Assembly: GCA_044353855.1 (NCBI GenBank) | Contig: JBILBF010000002.1 | Span: 620,001-684,000, forward strand | Origin: UKL13-3 sp044353855 | Lineage (GTDB): Bacteria > Bacteroidota > Bacteroidia > UKL13-3 | Length of the DNA stretch: 64,000 bases | Direction of reading: 5' to 3' | Part shown: positions 8,122 to 17,242 of the stretch, piece after piece | Numbering within the stretch: position 1 is the stretch's first letter | Layout of the letters: the number at the start of each line of letters is the position of its first letter | The notes under the pieces: generated by a model | The model's database searches: none | What the model saw: the letters and a program-made list of their open reading frames with translations, nothing else | Told to the model about the DNA's origin: nothing | Translations under genes and position numbers: made by a program

Positions 8122-9239
8122 TCTAAAAGCGTAAGCAATAATGTAACATTTGAATGATTATTAAACTTTTTAGTTAATTGCATTTTTCGCTCTTGCAGAA
8201 AATTCATAGAAAATTCTTCTTCCATCAGTTTTTCAATTTGCTCAATAATAGATATCGCTGTATTGGCAACTGTACATAAATTTTCTAACCCAGTATTTTT
8301 CACCATCATATCATTTGCTATCACAAATCGACCTTGATACAAAACGTTTATTAACTTTAGTTTAATACCTGTATTTTGAAATGTAGGCAGCACATTTATA
8401 TGTGCTTGTGAAATCAATTCTGAAATTTGATCAGTACTCAAATGATCAAATAATTTTATATGAGGGTAACGTTCGGCTGCAGCTTTAAGTAATGGTGAGG
8501 GTTTATCTCCGGCAATATAAAATGGCAACTTTAGGTTACTAAATACTTGCTCAATTAAATACCGAGCTGCTTCATCATTTTCGCCCACACTTAATCTGCC
8601 ATGATATAATATGTACTTTCCTTTACCTGGCAATGAGGTAATTTCCTCATTACAATGAAATGCTGGAATATAATGTACATTAGAGAATTGCTTACTCAAG
8701 GTATCCTTATCATTTGGCGAAATTGCTAGTATTAATTGTGCATGGTGTAAAATATGTTCAAACACTTTGAGGCGAATAGACTCTTTACTGAAAAAATACT
8801 TTTTGAAAAAATTACGCTCAATGGCTTCTAAGTTTTCATAATATTCATGTTCAATATTATGCATCCTTACTATTTTTTTTCGTTTAGCTAATGCAGGATG
8901 GTTTAAAAAAAAACAAGTATGTAAACCCTCAAATAAAATTGGGGCATTATCCAACATTAAATTTTCTAGCAACTCATTACTGTTGCGTGTATTTACTATA
9001 TAAGGCAAAGATCCAATAAAGGGATTAACAAAATTTCTGCGTTGGTAATAATATACTTTATCACAATATTTGTTAAGCTCCTTTGTTGGCTTTCGACCAT
9101 ACTCAAAAGCATGTAATATAATTTTAACTCCTGCTGAATGTATACTTTTCAGCTTATAAAAAACATCAATAACACCGCCATAATTAGGTGGATAGGGATT
9201 ATCAAAAGATACAATGTGTAATTTTTTAGTAGACAACAT
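8118..9239 (-). CDS. Glycosyltransferase (GT4-like)
   Basis: The 373-residue protein opens with HIVSFDNPYPPNYGGVIDV, the glycine-rich N-terminal loop of GT-B enzymes. In the C-terminal half come GKYILYHGRLSVGENDEAA, then FYIAGDKPSP, and LINVLYQGRFVIANDM, which fits nucleotide-sugar binding in a GT4-type fold. A typical E-x7-E motif is not clear, so the donor and acceptor are unknown. It is the last gene of a five-gene minus-strand operon and overlaps the preceding gene by 14 bases. It probably builds a surface glycan or glycolipid together with its neighbour. Confidence 0.75.
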   Translation of the reverse strand: MLSTKKLHIVSFDNPYPPNYGGVIDVFYKLKSIHSAGVKIILHAFEYGRKPTKELNKYCDKVYYYQRRNFVNPFIGSLPYIVNTRNSNELLENLMLDNAPILFEGLHTCFFLNHPALAKRKKIVRMHNIEHEYYENLEAIERNFFKKYFFSKESIRLKVFEHILHHAQLILAISPNDKDTLSKQFSNVHYIPAFHCNEEITSLPGKGKYILYHGRLSVGENDEAARYLIEQVFSNLKLPFYIAGDKPSPLLKAAAERYPHIKLFDHLSTDQISELISQAHINVLPTFQNTGIKLKLINVLYQGRFVIANDMMVKNTGLENLCTVANTAISIIEQIEKLMEEEFSMNFLQERKMQLTKKFNNHSNVTLLLTLLD

Positions 9240-10329
9240 TTCGGTACAAACTTTTTAATTTTTCATCTTCATTTTCCCAATTAAAAATTGGCTTTGCTCG
9301 AATACATTCACTTTGCAATTTGCTGTAGAAATGTGAATCTAGCAATAGGTTATTTATACTAGAAACTATTTCCATTACAGTGCAGTTACTTAAAACAGCA
9401 ACTTCAAATTTTTGATTGATGTGTTTATATTCAGGAAAAGGTGCACAAATTTGAGGAATTTCAGCTTGTATATAATCAAAAAACTTATTGGCTAGTGAAT
9501 AATAATAGCTAAGTCCAATATTTTCCATCACATTATAACCTAAATAAACCTGAGAAGTTATATGTTTCAATTCATCTGGTTGAATATACCCCAGAAACTT
9601 TACTTTATGTTTTAAGTTTAAATCTTCAACTAATATTCTGAGCTTTCCACTCAAATCACCCTCCCCTGCAATCCAACATTCAGCATCTATGTGTTGCATA
9701 GCTTCAATGAGTTGTGTAAGACCTCTGCCCATATTTAAAGCACCTTGGTATAAAATAACGCGAGGTGTTTTAATGATTTTAGAATGGAGTAAAGGATAAG
9801 GATAGGGAACACTTCGTATAACCTCGAATTTTTTATGGTATTTTTTAGTAAAAATATCAGCTAAGGCTCTATTTACAGTATAGGCTAAATCTGCTCGGGG
9901 AATAAACCAATGAGCTATTGTTTTCCATATTTTTTTTACCAAAGGTCTATTGGTAACTTCTGGTACTTCTTCAAAATATTCATGTGCATCAAAAATTAAT
10001 ATTTTGCTTTTAATTTTAGCTAAAAAAGTACCTGAAACCAATGTATCTAAATCTACTACTGAATAAGCATCGGTAGGCTTAAAAAACAAATATAAAAACA
10101 ATCTTAGATTGTATTCTATATAAAACAATTTACCTTTATTAAACCAACATGATAACCGTTTTTGTGCGAATACTTGTTCAATTATTGGCAAAGATGATGA
10201 TAGTTTCCGACCAACCAAAAGAACCTCATAATCAGAATCGATTAATGAAGTACATATTCGTATCATCCGTTGATCATACGTTAAGTCATTTGATACAGTA
10301 ACGATTATTTTCTTTTTAGTGATTTCCAC
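9226..10329 (-). CDS. Glycosyltransferase family 4-like protein
   Basis: The 367-residue product starts KKKIIVTVSNDLTYDQRMIRICTSL, a start seen in Bacteroidota GT4 enzymes. The C-terminal half has RVILYQGALNMGRGLTQLIEAM, AECWIAGEGDL, then VKFLGYIQPDEL and the YYYSLANKFFDYIQAEIPQI acceptor-proximal helix, matching a GT-B glycosyltransferase. It overlaps recQ upstream by 25 bases and the second glycosyltransferase downstream by 14 bases, so the three are co-translated. Sugar and acceptor unknown; a role in capsule or lipopolysaccharide is inferred only from context. Confidence 0.8.
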   Translation of the reverse strand: MEITKKKIIVTVSNDLTYDQRMIRICTSLIDSDYEVLLVGRKLSSSLPIIEQVFAQKRLSCWFNKGKLFYIEYNLRLFLYLFFKPTDAYSVVDLDTLVSGTFLAKIKSKILIFDAHEYFEEVPEVTNRPLVKKIWKTIAHWFIPRADLAYTVNRALADIFTKKYHKKFEVIRSVPYPYPLLHSKIIKTPRVILYQGALNMGRGLTQLIEAMQHIDAECWIAGEGDLSGKLRILVEDLNLKHKVKFLGYIQPDELKHITSQVYLGYNVMENIGLSYYYSLANKFFDYIQAEIPQICAPFPEYKHINQKFEVAVLSNCTVMEIVSSINNLLLDSHFYSKLQSECIRAKPIFNWENEDEKLKSLYRNVVY

Positions 10330-12224
10330 TCTAATTGTTGCATTTGATTATTAAACAATTTATCATTATCCAACAAATAGCGAATTGTTTCTATAATTTT
10401 TTCTTCAGTTGTAGGATGTAATTTCTTTACTAGTTGCTCAAGCAATATAGGTTCAGTAGAAGTATATTTTTCTATTAAACAAATTAATTGTTCAAATTCT
10501 AAGGAACTCATTTCTATTTTTTTGCGTAACAAACAAATATCGCAAATTCCACAATCAGGATTATTGTATTCGTCAAAATAAGAAACTAATTTTTTACTAC
10601 GACATTCAATTGTATTATTTACATAACCAATCATAGCTTGTAATTTATTTGTTGATGTTTCTTTGCGTTTTTTTAATAATGCTTTGTTAAAATCTATTTT
10701 TTCAGCATCAATTCTAGTTTGCAAAAAAGTAAGCTGTGGGTTATCTTTTTGAGGTTGATAATCTAATACTCCTAACTTATGTAATTGGATGAGTTGTTTT
10801 TGAACTACGGATTCATCCAACTTTTCACGTTTAGCTAACACTGTTTCATTTATAGCAATATAGGAATCAAATAAACCACCATAACTGCGCAACAGTAACT
10901 TAATAAATTCGTCTTGATGAGGGTGTTCTACTTGAAATTTATACAACATACCTTGTCCCATTAAAATTTTTATTTTGGAAGGTTCATAAAAGCTATCGGA
11001 GAGAGAAACCAATTCACTTTGTTCTAGTATTTTTAAAGCGGGTAAAACAAACAACGTTTCGAGTGAAAACTTTCGGCAAAAATCAATTATATCAAAATTA
11101 AAACTTCGATCAATAGTTGCACCTATTGGAACTTGATAATAGTTGCAAAGTGCTTGATAAACACGCTTTATGACTTTCTCTGGAGGATAACTATTTTCAA
11201 GGCGTTTTACTGCTTCTAGTTCATCTGCATGATTAAACAATAAAACAGCAAATGCTTTTGCTTCATCTCGTCCAGCCCTACCTGCCTCTTGGTAATATGA
11301 TTCAAGTGATTCGGGCATTTCATAATGCAATACAATTCGTACATCTGGTTTATCAATACCCATACCAAATGCATTGGTACAAACCATAATTCTAGTTTTA
11401 CCAGTTATCCAATCTTCTTGTTTTTTACTGCGAATTGTATGCGATAATCCAGCATGATAATATTCTGCACTGATTCTATTTTTACTTAATAAATAAGCAA
11501 TTTCTTGTGTTTTTCTTCTATTGCGCACATACACCAATCCACTTCCAGCTACTTTTGATAGGATATGCAACATCCTTGCATTTTTATCTTCAGTTTCACT
11601 CACCACATAAGCAATATTTTTTCGGGTAAAACTTTTGCTAAAAACATTATCTTTTTTAAACGCTAAATGCTTCTGAATATCAATAATAACCTCTGGCGTT
11701 GCGGTGGCAGTAAGAGCAATAACTGGAACTCCTTTAAGGATATCTTTAATCTCAACAATCTGCAAATACTCTGGCCTAAAATCGTAACCCCATTGAGAAA
11801 TGCAATGGGCTTCATCAATTGCCAACAAACAAATGTTCATTTGAGCTATTCGTTCAAGTACCAACTCACTTTTTAATCGTTCAGGTGATAGATACAAAAA
11901 TTTTACATCACTATGTATACAATTATCAAGGGTATAATTTATTTCCTTATAACTCATTCCTGAGTATATAGCAACTGCTTTAATATCACGTTTTACTAAA
12001 TTTTCAACTTGATCTTTCATTAAAGCAATGAGAGGAGAAACAACAATACATATACCATCTAAAGCTAAGGCTGGAACTTGAAAACAGATTGATTTACCTC
12101 CACCTGTAGGCAATAATGCAAGCGTATCTTTTCCATCTAAAACAGATTGGATAATCTCTTCCTGCAATGGCCGAAAAGAATCATAACCCCAATACTTTTG
12201 TACTATTTCGTGGATAGATTGCAT
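10305..12224 (-). CDS. recQ: RecQ-family ATP-dependent DNA helicase
   Basis: RecQ is a 3'-5' helicase for repair and fork restart. The 639-residue protein has the N-terminal motif YWGYDSFRPLQEEII, Walker A LLPTGGGKSICFQ, AIDEAHCISQWGYDFRP (DEAH box with the RecQ aromatic loop), TATATPEV, motif V/VI in AFGMGIDKPDVR and YYQEAGRAGRDE. A Zn-binding set C-x15-19-C-x2-C-x2-C follows (ECRSKK then CGICDIC). The winged-helix part follows, but no clear HRDC domain, so it is the shorter RecQ type frequent in Bacteroidota. It sits between lolD and two glycosyltransferases in one operon, an odd setting for a repair gene. Confidence 0.93.
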   Translation of the reverse strand: MQSIHEIVQKYWGYDSFRPLQEEIIQSVLDGKDTLALLPTGGGKSICFQVPALALDGICIVVSPLIALMKDQVENLVKRDIKAVAIYSGMSYKEINYTLDNCIHSDVKFLYLSPERLKSELVLERIAQMNICLLAIDEAHCISQWGYDFRPEYLQIVEIKDILKGVPVIALTATATPEVIIDIQKHLAFKKDNVFSKSFTRKNIAYVVSETEDKNARMLHILSKVAGSGLVYVRNRRKTQEIAYLLSKNRISAEYYHAGLSHTIRSKKQEDWITGKTRIMVCTNAFGMGIDKPDVRIVLHYEMPESLESYYQEAGRAGRDEAKAFAVLLFNHADELEAVKRLENSYPPEKVIKRVYQALCNYYQVPIGATIDRSFNFDIIDFCRKFSLETLFVLPALKILEQSELVSLSDSFYEPSKIKILMGQGMLYKFQVEHPHQDEFIKLLLRSYGGLFDSYIAINETVLAKREKLDESVVQKQLIQLHKLGVLDYQPQKDNPQLTFLQTRIDAEKIDFNKALLKKRKETSTNKLQAMIGYVNNTIECRSKKLVSYFDEYNNPDCGICDICLLRKKIEMSSLEFEQLICLIEKYTSTEPILLEQLVKKLHPTTEEKIIETIRYLLDNDKLFNNQMQQLEWKSLKRK

Positions 12225-12241
12225 TAACTATTCTATATTAT

Positions 12242-12895
12242 CTATTCAACTATTATTCCATCTTTAATTGTTAATTTCCTATCAGCTCTATCAGCTAACT
12301 CCACATTGTGTGTTACAATTACAAATGTTTGGTTTAACTCAGTTCTAAGTTTAAAAAATAAGTCGTGAAGTTCTTGTGCATTTTTTGAATCTAAATTTCC
12401 ACTTGGTTCATCGGCAAGCAATACGGATGGATTATTTATCAGAGCCCTTGCTACTGCAACACGTTGTTGTTCTCCTCCCGAAAGTTCAGCTGGTTTGTGC
12501 GTAAAACGTTCAGTGAGGTTTAAATAATCTAATAATTCTTTTGCTCGTTTTTCACATTGTGTATTACTTGTTCCAGCTATCCATCCTGGCATACATACAT
12601 TCTCTAAAGCAGTAAATTCTGGTAATAGTTGGTGAAACTGAAACACAAAACCAATATGTTTATTCCTAAACGTAGCTAATGATTTCTGTTTTAAAGCTGT
12701 TATATCCTTTCCTGCAATTTCTATTAAACCAGAATCGGCAGTATCCAATGTTCCTAATAATTGCAACAAGGTGGTTTTGCCTGCACCACTAGCTCCTACT
12801 ATCGAAACAATTTCGGCAGGATGGATATGCAAATTTATATTTTTTAATACCTGCAACCCGTTGTAGCTTTTAGTTATATTCTGCGTTTTAATCAT
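12242..12895 (-). CDS. lolD: Lipoprotein-releasing ABC transporter ATPase (LolD type)
   Basis: LolD powers the LolCE complex that extracts lipoproteins from the inner membrane. The 217-residue protein has Walker A VGASGAGKTT, the Q-loop FVFQFHQLLPEFTALENV typical of the LolD/MacB branch, signature LSGGEQQRV, Walker B LLADEPSGNLD and H-loop VTHN. Paralogues in this branch differ little, so MacB-like or FtsE-like roles cannot be excluded. The start overlaps the end of the upstream glycosyltransferase gene by 4 bases (ATGA type), and recQ follows after 17 bases. No LolC/E partner is adjacent. Confidence 0.85.
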   Translation of the reverse strand: MIKTQNITKSYNGLQVLKNINLHIHPAEIVSIVGASGAGKTTLLQLLGTLDTADSGLIEIAGKDITALKQKSLATFRNKHIGFVFQFHQLLPEFTALENVCMPGWIAGTSNTQCEKRAKELLDYLNLTERFTHKPAELSGGEQQRVAVARALINNPSVLLADEPSGNLDSKNAQELHDLFFKLRTELNQTFVIVTHNVELADRADRKLTIKDGIIVE

Positions 12896-14325
12896 TTTTT
12901 TTGCCTAATTTTAGCATAGCTGCATTCCTTAAACGTTTCTATTGTTTCTAATACAAATTTTTGCTTCATATCAACTTCTCGAGCATGTTTTTCAATAAGT
13001 ATGTTCACTCCAGGTTGTAGTATGGAATCCATTGGATGAACAACCATACTATAATTCCCGTTAAGTTTATCTTGTTTTTGATAAAAATGAAGAGGAAAAT
13101 TAGGATCTGCATTAATAATATAAATGGTATCGTTCGTGTATTTTTCTGCTCGGAGCGATTTAAAAAAAATTGCAAAATTGGAGGCAGATTGTCTATTCAT
13201 ATTATTTGCAATTACAAGATAATAAGGCCAACTAAATATAGCTAAAAACAACCAAAACAAATGTGGATGGGTTTGCTCGAGCAACAAAACGATTGAAACT
13301 CCAATTACTCCTGCAATTAAAGGATACAAAGGTGCATCATACCAAAATAATTTAGTGCTAGAAAAAGCTAACGAAAAAGACACTCCCAGTAGGGCGACAA
13401 TAAGAAATGTTCCCAATTGTTGTGTTTCACTTTTGGCAGCATACAATATATAACCCACAGAAACTGGTAATATAAATATCCATGTACTTAATCTGCCATC
13501 AGCAACCATTGATTGGTAAAAATAATAAAATGGACGGTATTCAGGATTCAAAAACTCTTGTTGTAAAAGCCGTCCTCCAACTTCAAAATTCATCACTGCA
13601 TCTAAATAACCTGGAGTTAGCCAATTTCTGATAAAATAATACCCACCAATCATTACCATAAATAAAACTACCCCTGTGTAAAAAGCCCAACTCGAAAAAA
13701 AATGTTTCTGACTTTTAGAAATAAATAGCCATGTGATTATCCCAGGCAAAGCAGTTAATCCTGCCATCCCTTTAGTAAGACATCCCATAACAATACACAC
13801 AGCTGATGAAAGCAAATACCAATTACGTTTATTACTATTCGATAGTGTATATACGTATAAACAAACACATTGAGCAGTAATCCAAAATGCCAATATACTA
13901 TCAGTATCTCCCGTTCGAGCTATATGTTCGTTTACATAACCTAAGCTACTTAATAATACCAAAGGCATTGCTAATGCATACAATCCATTTTTGAATAATT
14001 TTAATCCAAGTCCAAAAAGCAACAATATAGTTAACAATGCAAAGCTTGCCGAAGCAATTCGAACGCCAATTTCGGTAAAGCCAAAAAAATGAATACCAAA
14101 TGCCATACACCAAATTGCAAATGGCGGTTTGGAATTGTATAAGTCTGGTTTATCAAGTAGATAGAGCTCAATAAAATTTCCATTTTCAAGCATAGCTTGT
14201 GCATTGAGCGCATAACTAGATTCATCCCATAGGTGCATTGGTAATCGGTCTAAGTGGTGAAAAAGTGCGAAATAACTAATCACCAGCAGCATAAAGAAAT
14301 ACAGAAATTGTTTATTTAATTTCAC
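12892..14325 (-). CDS. ArnT/PMT-like membrane glycosyltransferase
   Basis: The 477-residue protein has about 10-12 hydrophobic segments and an N-terminal periplasmic loop with HLWDESSYALNAQAML, where the acidic pair matches the catalytic Asp/Glu region of GT-C enzymes (ArnT, PMT, GT39/GT83). KPPFAIWCMAFGIHFFG is the second conserved loop. Such enzymes move a sugar from a polyprenyl-phosphate carrier to lipid A, protein or glycan on the periplasmic side. The small C-terminal soluble part resembles the ArnT tail in position only. First gene of the operon that runs to 8118; donor and acceptor unknown. Confidence 0.8.
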   Translation of the reverse strand: MKLNKQFLYFFMLLVISYFALFHHLDRLPMHLWDESSYALNAQAMLENGNFIELYLLDKPDLYNSKPPFAIWCMAFGIHFFGFTEIGVRIASASFALLTILLLFGLGLKLFKNGLYALAMPLVLLSSLGYVNEHIARTGDTDSILAFWITAQCVCLYVYTLSNSNKRNWYLLSSAVCIVMGCLTKGMAGLTALPGIITWLFISKSQKHFFSSWAFYTGVVLFMVMIGGYYFIRNWLTPGYLDAVMNFEVGGRLLQQEFLNPEYRPFYYFYQSMVADGRLSTWIFILPVSVGYILYAAKSETQQLGTFLIVALLGVSFSLAFSSTKLFWYDAPLYPLIAGVIGVSIVLLLEQTHPHLFWLFLAIFSWPYYLVIANNMNRQSASNFAIFFKSLRAEKYTNDTIYIINADPNFPLHFYQKQDKLNGNYSMVVHPMDSILQPGVNILIEKHAREVDMKQKFVLETIETFKECSYAKIRQKK

Positions 14326-14445
14326 AAAATCAATTTTAACAATGTTACTAAAATTAGGCGTAAAGCAAGTGTTTGCTTGGATAAAATTTAAAATTTCTGA
14401 ATATGGTATAAAACCCTATTTTCGCACGCAAATTTCCTTTATACA

Positions 14446-15666
14446 ATGAACATACACGAATATCAAGCAAAATCAATTTTAAAATCATTTGGCGTAGCGG
14501 TACAAGAAGGTATAGTTGCCAATTCTGCTGATGAAGCGCATGCGGCAGCATTAAAATTAAAAGATCAATACGGAAGCGATTTTGTGGTGATAAAAGCACA
14601 AATACACGCTGGTGGACGTGGAAAAGGAACAATTGAAGGTAAAGACCAACGGGGTGTAGCTGTTGCTAAAAATGCAGATAAAGCAAAAGAAATTGCCGGA
14701 AATATGTTGGGTGGAATTTTGGTAACTATTCAAACTGGCCCCAAAGGTAAATTGGTAAATAAAGTTTTAGTAGCTCAGGATGTATATTATCCTGGCGAAA
14801 GTGAAACCAAAGAATATTATATGAGTGTGATGTTGGATCGATCTCAATCAAAAAACATTATTGTGTATTCAACCGAAGGCGGAATGGATATTGAACATGT
14901 TGCCGAACATACACCTCATTTAATTCACAAAGAAACTGTTGATCCTCGAGTTGGCCTACAAGCATTTCAAGCACGTAAAATTGCATTTGGTTTAGGTTGT
15001 GAAGGTGAAGCATTCAAGCAAATGGTAAAATTTGTTACAGCACTATATACTGCATACGACAGATCGGATTCGGCCATGTTTGAAATCAACCCTGTGTTAA
15101 AAACATCTGACAATAAAATTATTGCTGTAGATGGAAAAGTTAATATTGATGATAATGCTTTATACCGCCATGCAGATTATGCTGCCATGCGTGATACAGC
15201 TGAAGAAGATCCTACAGAAGTAGAAGCAAGCGCACACAACCTAAACTTTGTAAAGCTTGACGGTAATGTTGGATGTATGGTAAATGGAGCTGGATTAGCA
15301 ATGGCTACCATGGATATTATCAAACTAAGCGGTGGCGATCCAGCAAACTTTTTGGATGTGGGGGGAAGTGCTAACGCTACAACAGTAGAAGCTGGCTTTC
15401 GTATTATATTACAAGATGCAAATGTTAAGGCCATTTTAATTAACGTATTTGGTGGTATTGTAAGATGCGATAGAGTAGCTCAAGGTGTTGTTGATGCTTA
15501 CAATTCAATTGGCAATATTCCAGTACCTATTATTGTGAGATTACAAGGAACAAATGCCGAAGAAGGTAAAAAATTAATTGACGAAAGTGGATTGAAAGTT
15601 TACTCAGCAATCGTATTAAAAGAAGCTGCAGATTTAGTTCAACAAGCAGTTGAAGGAAAATTATAA
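14446..15666 (+). CDS. sucC: Succinyl-CoA ligase (ADP-forming) subunit beta
   Basis: SucC binds nucleotide and, with SucD, makes ATP from succinyl-CoA in the TCA cycle. The 406-residue protein begins MNIHEYQAKSILKSFGV and shows KAQIHAGGRGKG near residue 47 (ATP-grasp). FEINPVLKTSD (residues about 208-218) is the Mg-binding region, followed by NGAGLAMATMDI and GGIVRCDRVAQGV. This is typical full length. It has its own terminator 25 bases downstream, so sucD is not in the same transcript and is absent from this window. Confidence 0.96.
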   Translation: MNIHEYQAKSILKSFGVAVQEGIVANSADEAHAAALKLKDQYGSDFVVIKAQIHAGGRGKGTIEGKDQRGVAVAKNADKAKEIAGNMLGGILVTIQTGPKGKLVNKVLVAQDVYYPGESETKEYYMSVMLDRSQSKNIIVYSTEGGMDIEHVAEHTPHLIHKETVDPRVGLQAFQARKIAFGLGCEGEAFKQMVKFVTALYTAYDRSDSAMFEINPVLKTSDNKIIAVDGKVNIDDNALYRHADYAAMRDTAEEDPTEVEASAHNLNFVKLDGNVGCMVNGAGLAMATMDIIKLSGGDPANFLDVGGSANATTVEAGFRIILQDANVKAILINVFGGIVRCDRVAQGVVDAYNSIGNIPVPIIVRLQGTNAEEGKKLIDESGLKVYSAIVLKEAADLVQQAVEGKL

Positions 15667-15690
15667 AACCTACTTTTAAAAAAATATACC

Positions 15691-15724
15691 AAACGCCTTT
15701 CAGCAATGAAGGGCGTTTTTTTTA
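15691..15724 (+). terminator. Intrinsic terminator after sucC
   Basis: AAACGCCTTTCA pairs with TGAAGGGCGTTT (one T-G pair) around a GCAA tetraloop and runs into eight T residues. Confidence 0.85.
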
Positions 15725-15761
15725 TTCCTTTTAGTACATTCGTTAAAAAAAATTTAGTCTT

Positions 15762-16223
15762 ATGAAATCAATTGCACAAACAGTAGATCAATATTTAACC
15801 GAACTACCCGCCAATAGATTTGAAGCCATAACCAATATTAGAAACACTATACTAAATAATATACCCAAAGGTTTTGTTGAAGAAATGAGTTACGGTATGA
15901 TTGGATATGTGGTACCTCACTCCGTTTATCCTAAAGGATATCATTGCAATACCCAACTACCATTACCTTTTATTAACATTGCCTCACAAAAAAAATTTAT
16001 TGCACTATACCATATGGGTATCTATGCCAACCCTGCATTACTTAAATGGTTTGTTGACGAATATCCAAAGTATACTAATACAAAATTAGATATGGGAAAA
16101 AGCTGTATTCGTTTTAAAAACACCGATCAAATTCCAGTTGAACTAATAGGTAAGCTTATGCAGAAAATAACAGTAAAAGAATGGATTGCTTTATATGAGT
16201 TAACCTTTCACAAAAAAGGTTAA
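15762..16223 (+). CDS. DUF1801 domain protein
   Basis: The 153-residue protein matches the DUF1801/YdhG-like family. It opens with SIAQTVDQYLTELPANR and continues with NIPKGFVEEMSYGMIGYVVP, NIASQKKFIALYHMGIY and DMGKSCIRFKNTDQIP, the segments that define this small alpha/beta fold. No catalytic role is established for the family; frataxin-like folding has been noted for relatives. The ATG at 15762 follows A-rich sequence. It stands alone, 73 bases ahead of the sigma-factor gene, with no terminator seen between them. Confidence 0.85.
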   Translation: MKSIAQTVDQYLTELPANRFEAITNIRNTILNNIPKGFVEEMSYGMIGYVVPHSVYPKGYHCNTQLPLPFINIASQKKFIALYHMGIYANPALLKWFVDEYPKYTNTKLDMGKSCIRFKNTDQIPVELIGKLMQKITVKEWIALYELTFHKKG

Positions 16224-16296
16224 AAATCATAACTAGTAAATTTACACAAACGATTTAGATGATATTGAAATTGCCATTTTATAAAACAAATAATAG

Positions 16297-16911
16297 TTGA
16301 TAGAAACAGAACTTATACAAGCACTTAAAGCCGGCAGAGAAGATGCCTTCAAAGAATTGTTTAGACAGTTTTCGGATAAAGTATACAACACGGCTTTTAG
16401 TATTTTGCAACACCAACAAGAAGCCGAGGATATTACGCAAGAAGTATTTGTAGAAGTTTTTAAATCCATCAAACAATTTAGGGAAGACTCCTCATTAACT
16501 ACTTGGATGTATAAAATTACGGTAAGCAAATGTTATGATCAACTCAAAAAACAAAAGAGTAAAAAACGTTTTGCATTCCTAACTTCATTATTTAATGAAG
16601 ATAATGCAATAGTCCACGACAAACCACATTTTGAGCATCCTGGTATTTTGATTGAACAAAAAGAGCATAGTAAAGTATTGTTTTATGCGTTGGAAAAATT
16701 ACCCCAAAAACAGAAAACAGTTTTTGTATTAATTAAAATAGAAGGTCTTACCTACCAAGAAGCAGCCGCTTCGATGAATATAAGTATTTCGGCAACAGAA
16801 ACTTTATTATTTAGGGCAAATAAAAATTTAAAAGTTTTGCTATCAAGCTATTACAAAATAAATATACAAGGCAACGCAAGTTCTTTTTATACCTTTCTTC
16901 TAATGCTGTAA
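16297..16911 (+). CDS. ECF-type RNA polymerase sigma factor
   Basis: The 204-residue protein has region 2 (DAFKELFRQFSDKVYNTAFS, QEAEDITQEVFVEVFK, then LTTWMYKITVSKCYD near residues 65-80) and region 4 (LEKLPQKQKTVFVLIKIEGLTYQEAAASMNIS), with the usual gap replaced by a linker. There is no ATG; TTG at 16297 gives a normal N-terminus. Two bases separate it from a small single-TM protein gene, and a CnrX/Spy-like gene follows. This matches the CnrH-CnrY-CnrX type of envelope-stress or metal-sensing unit. It likely directs its own operon, which may extend to 24485. Confidence 0.9.
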   Translation: MIETELIQALKAGREDAFKELFRQFSDKVYNTAFSILQHQQEAEDITQEVFVEVFKSIKQFREDSSLTTWMYKITVSKCYDQLKKQKSKKRFAFLTSLFNEDNAIVHDKPHFEHPGILIEQKEHSKVLFYALEKLPQKQKTVFVLIKIEGLTYQEAAASMNISISATETLLFRANKNLKVLLSSYYKINIQGNASSFYTFLLML

Positions 16912-16913
16912 CC

Positions 16914-17231
16914 ATGACTAACAAACACAATCACCTCATTAACGAAGCACTTAACAGTGTTGAAGGAATACAAAGGGCAGAAGCATCTCCGTTTTTATAT
17001 GGGAAAATAATAGAGCGCCTCAAACAACAGCTACCCGAACCTATTTATTATTCTGGAAAAGTTATTGTACGATTTGCTCTTGCTATGTTGGTAATAGGTT
17101 CTATTAATGCTCTTACAGTTAGAATTGTAAAACAACAAACAACAGTACCACAATTGAATGAACAAATGGAGTTAAACCGTTTAGCACAAGAATATTTTGG
17201 ATTTGAAAATACCAATGCTTACACCTATTAA
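16914..17231 (+). CDS. Small single-pass membrane protein, putative anti-sigma factor
   Basis: The 105-residue protein has a soluble N-terminal part of about 45 residues, one hydrophobic segment (VIVRFALAMLVIGSINAL, about 49-66) and a short periplasmic tail. Size, topology and position just after an ECF sigma gene are those of short anti-sigma factors such as CnrY. No zinc-binding HxxxCxxC motif is present, so it is not a ZAS-type anti-sigma factor. The call rests on context, with no sequence family recognised. It is 11 bases ahead of the sensor-like gene. Confidence 0.6.
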   Translation: MTNKHNHLINEALNSVEGIQRAEASPFLYGKIIERLKQQLPEPIYYSGKVIVRFALAMLVIGSINALTVRIVKQQTTVPQLNEQMELNRLAQEYFGFENTNAYTY

Positions 17232-17242
17232 ATAATGATGAT

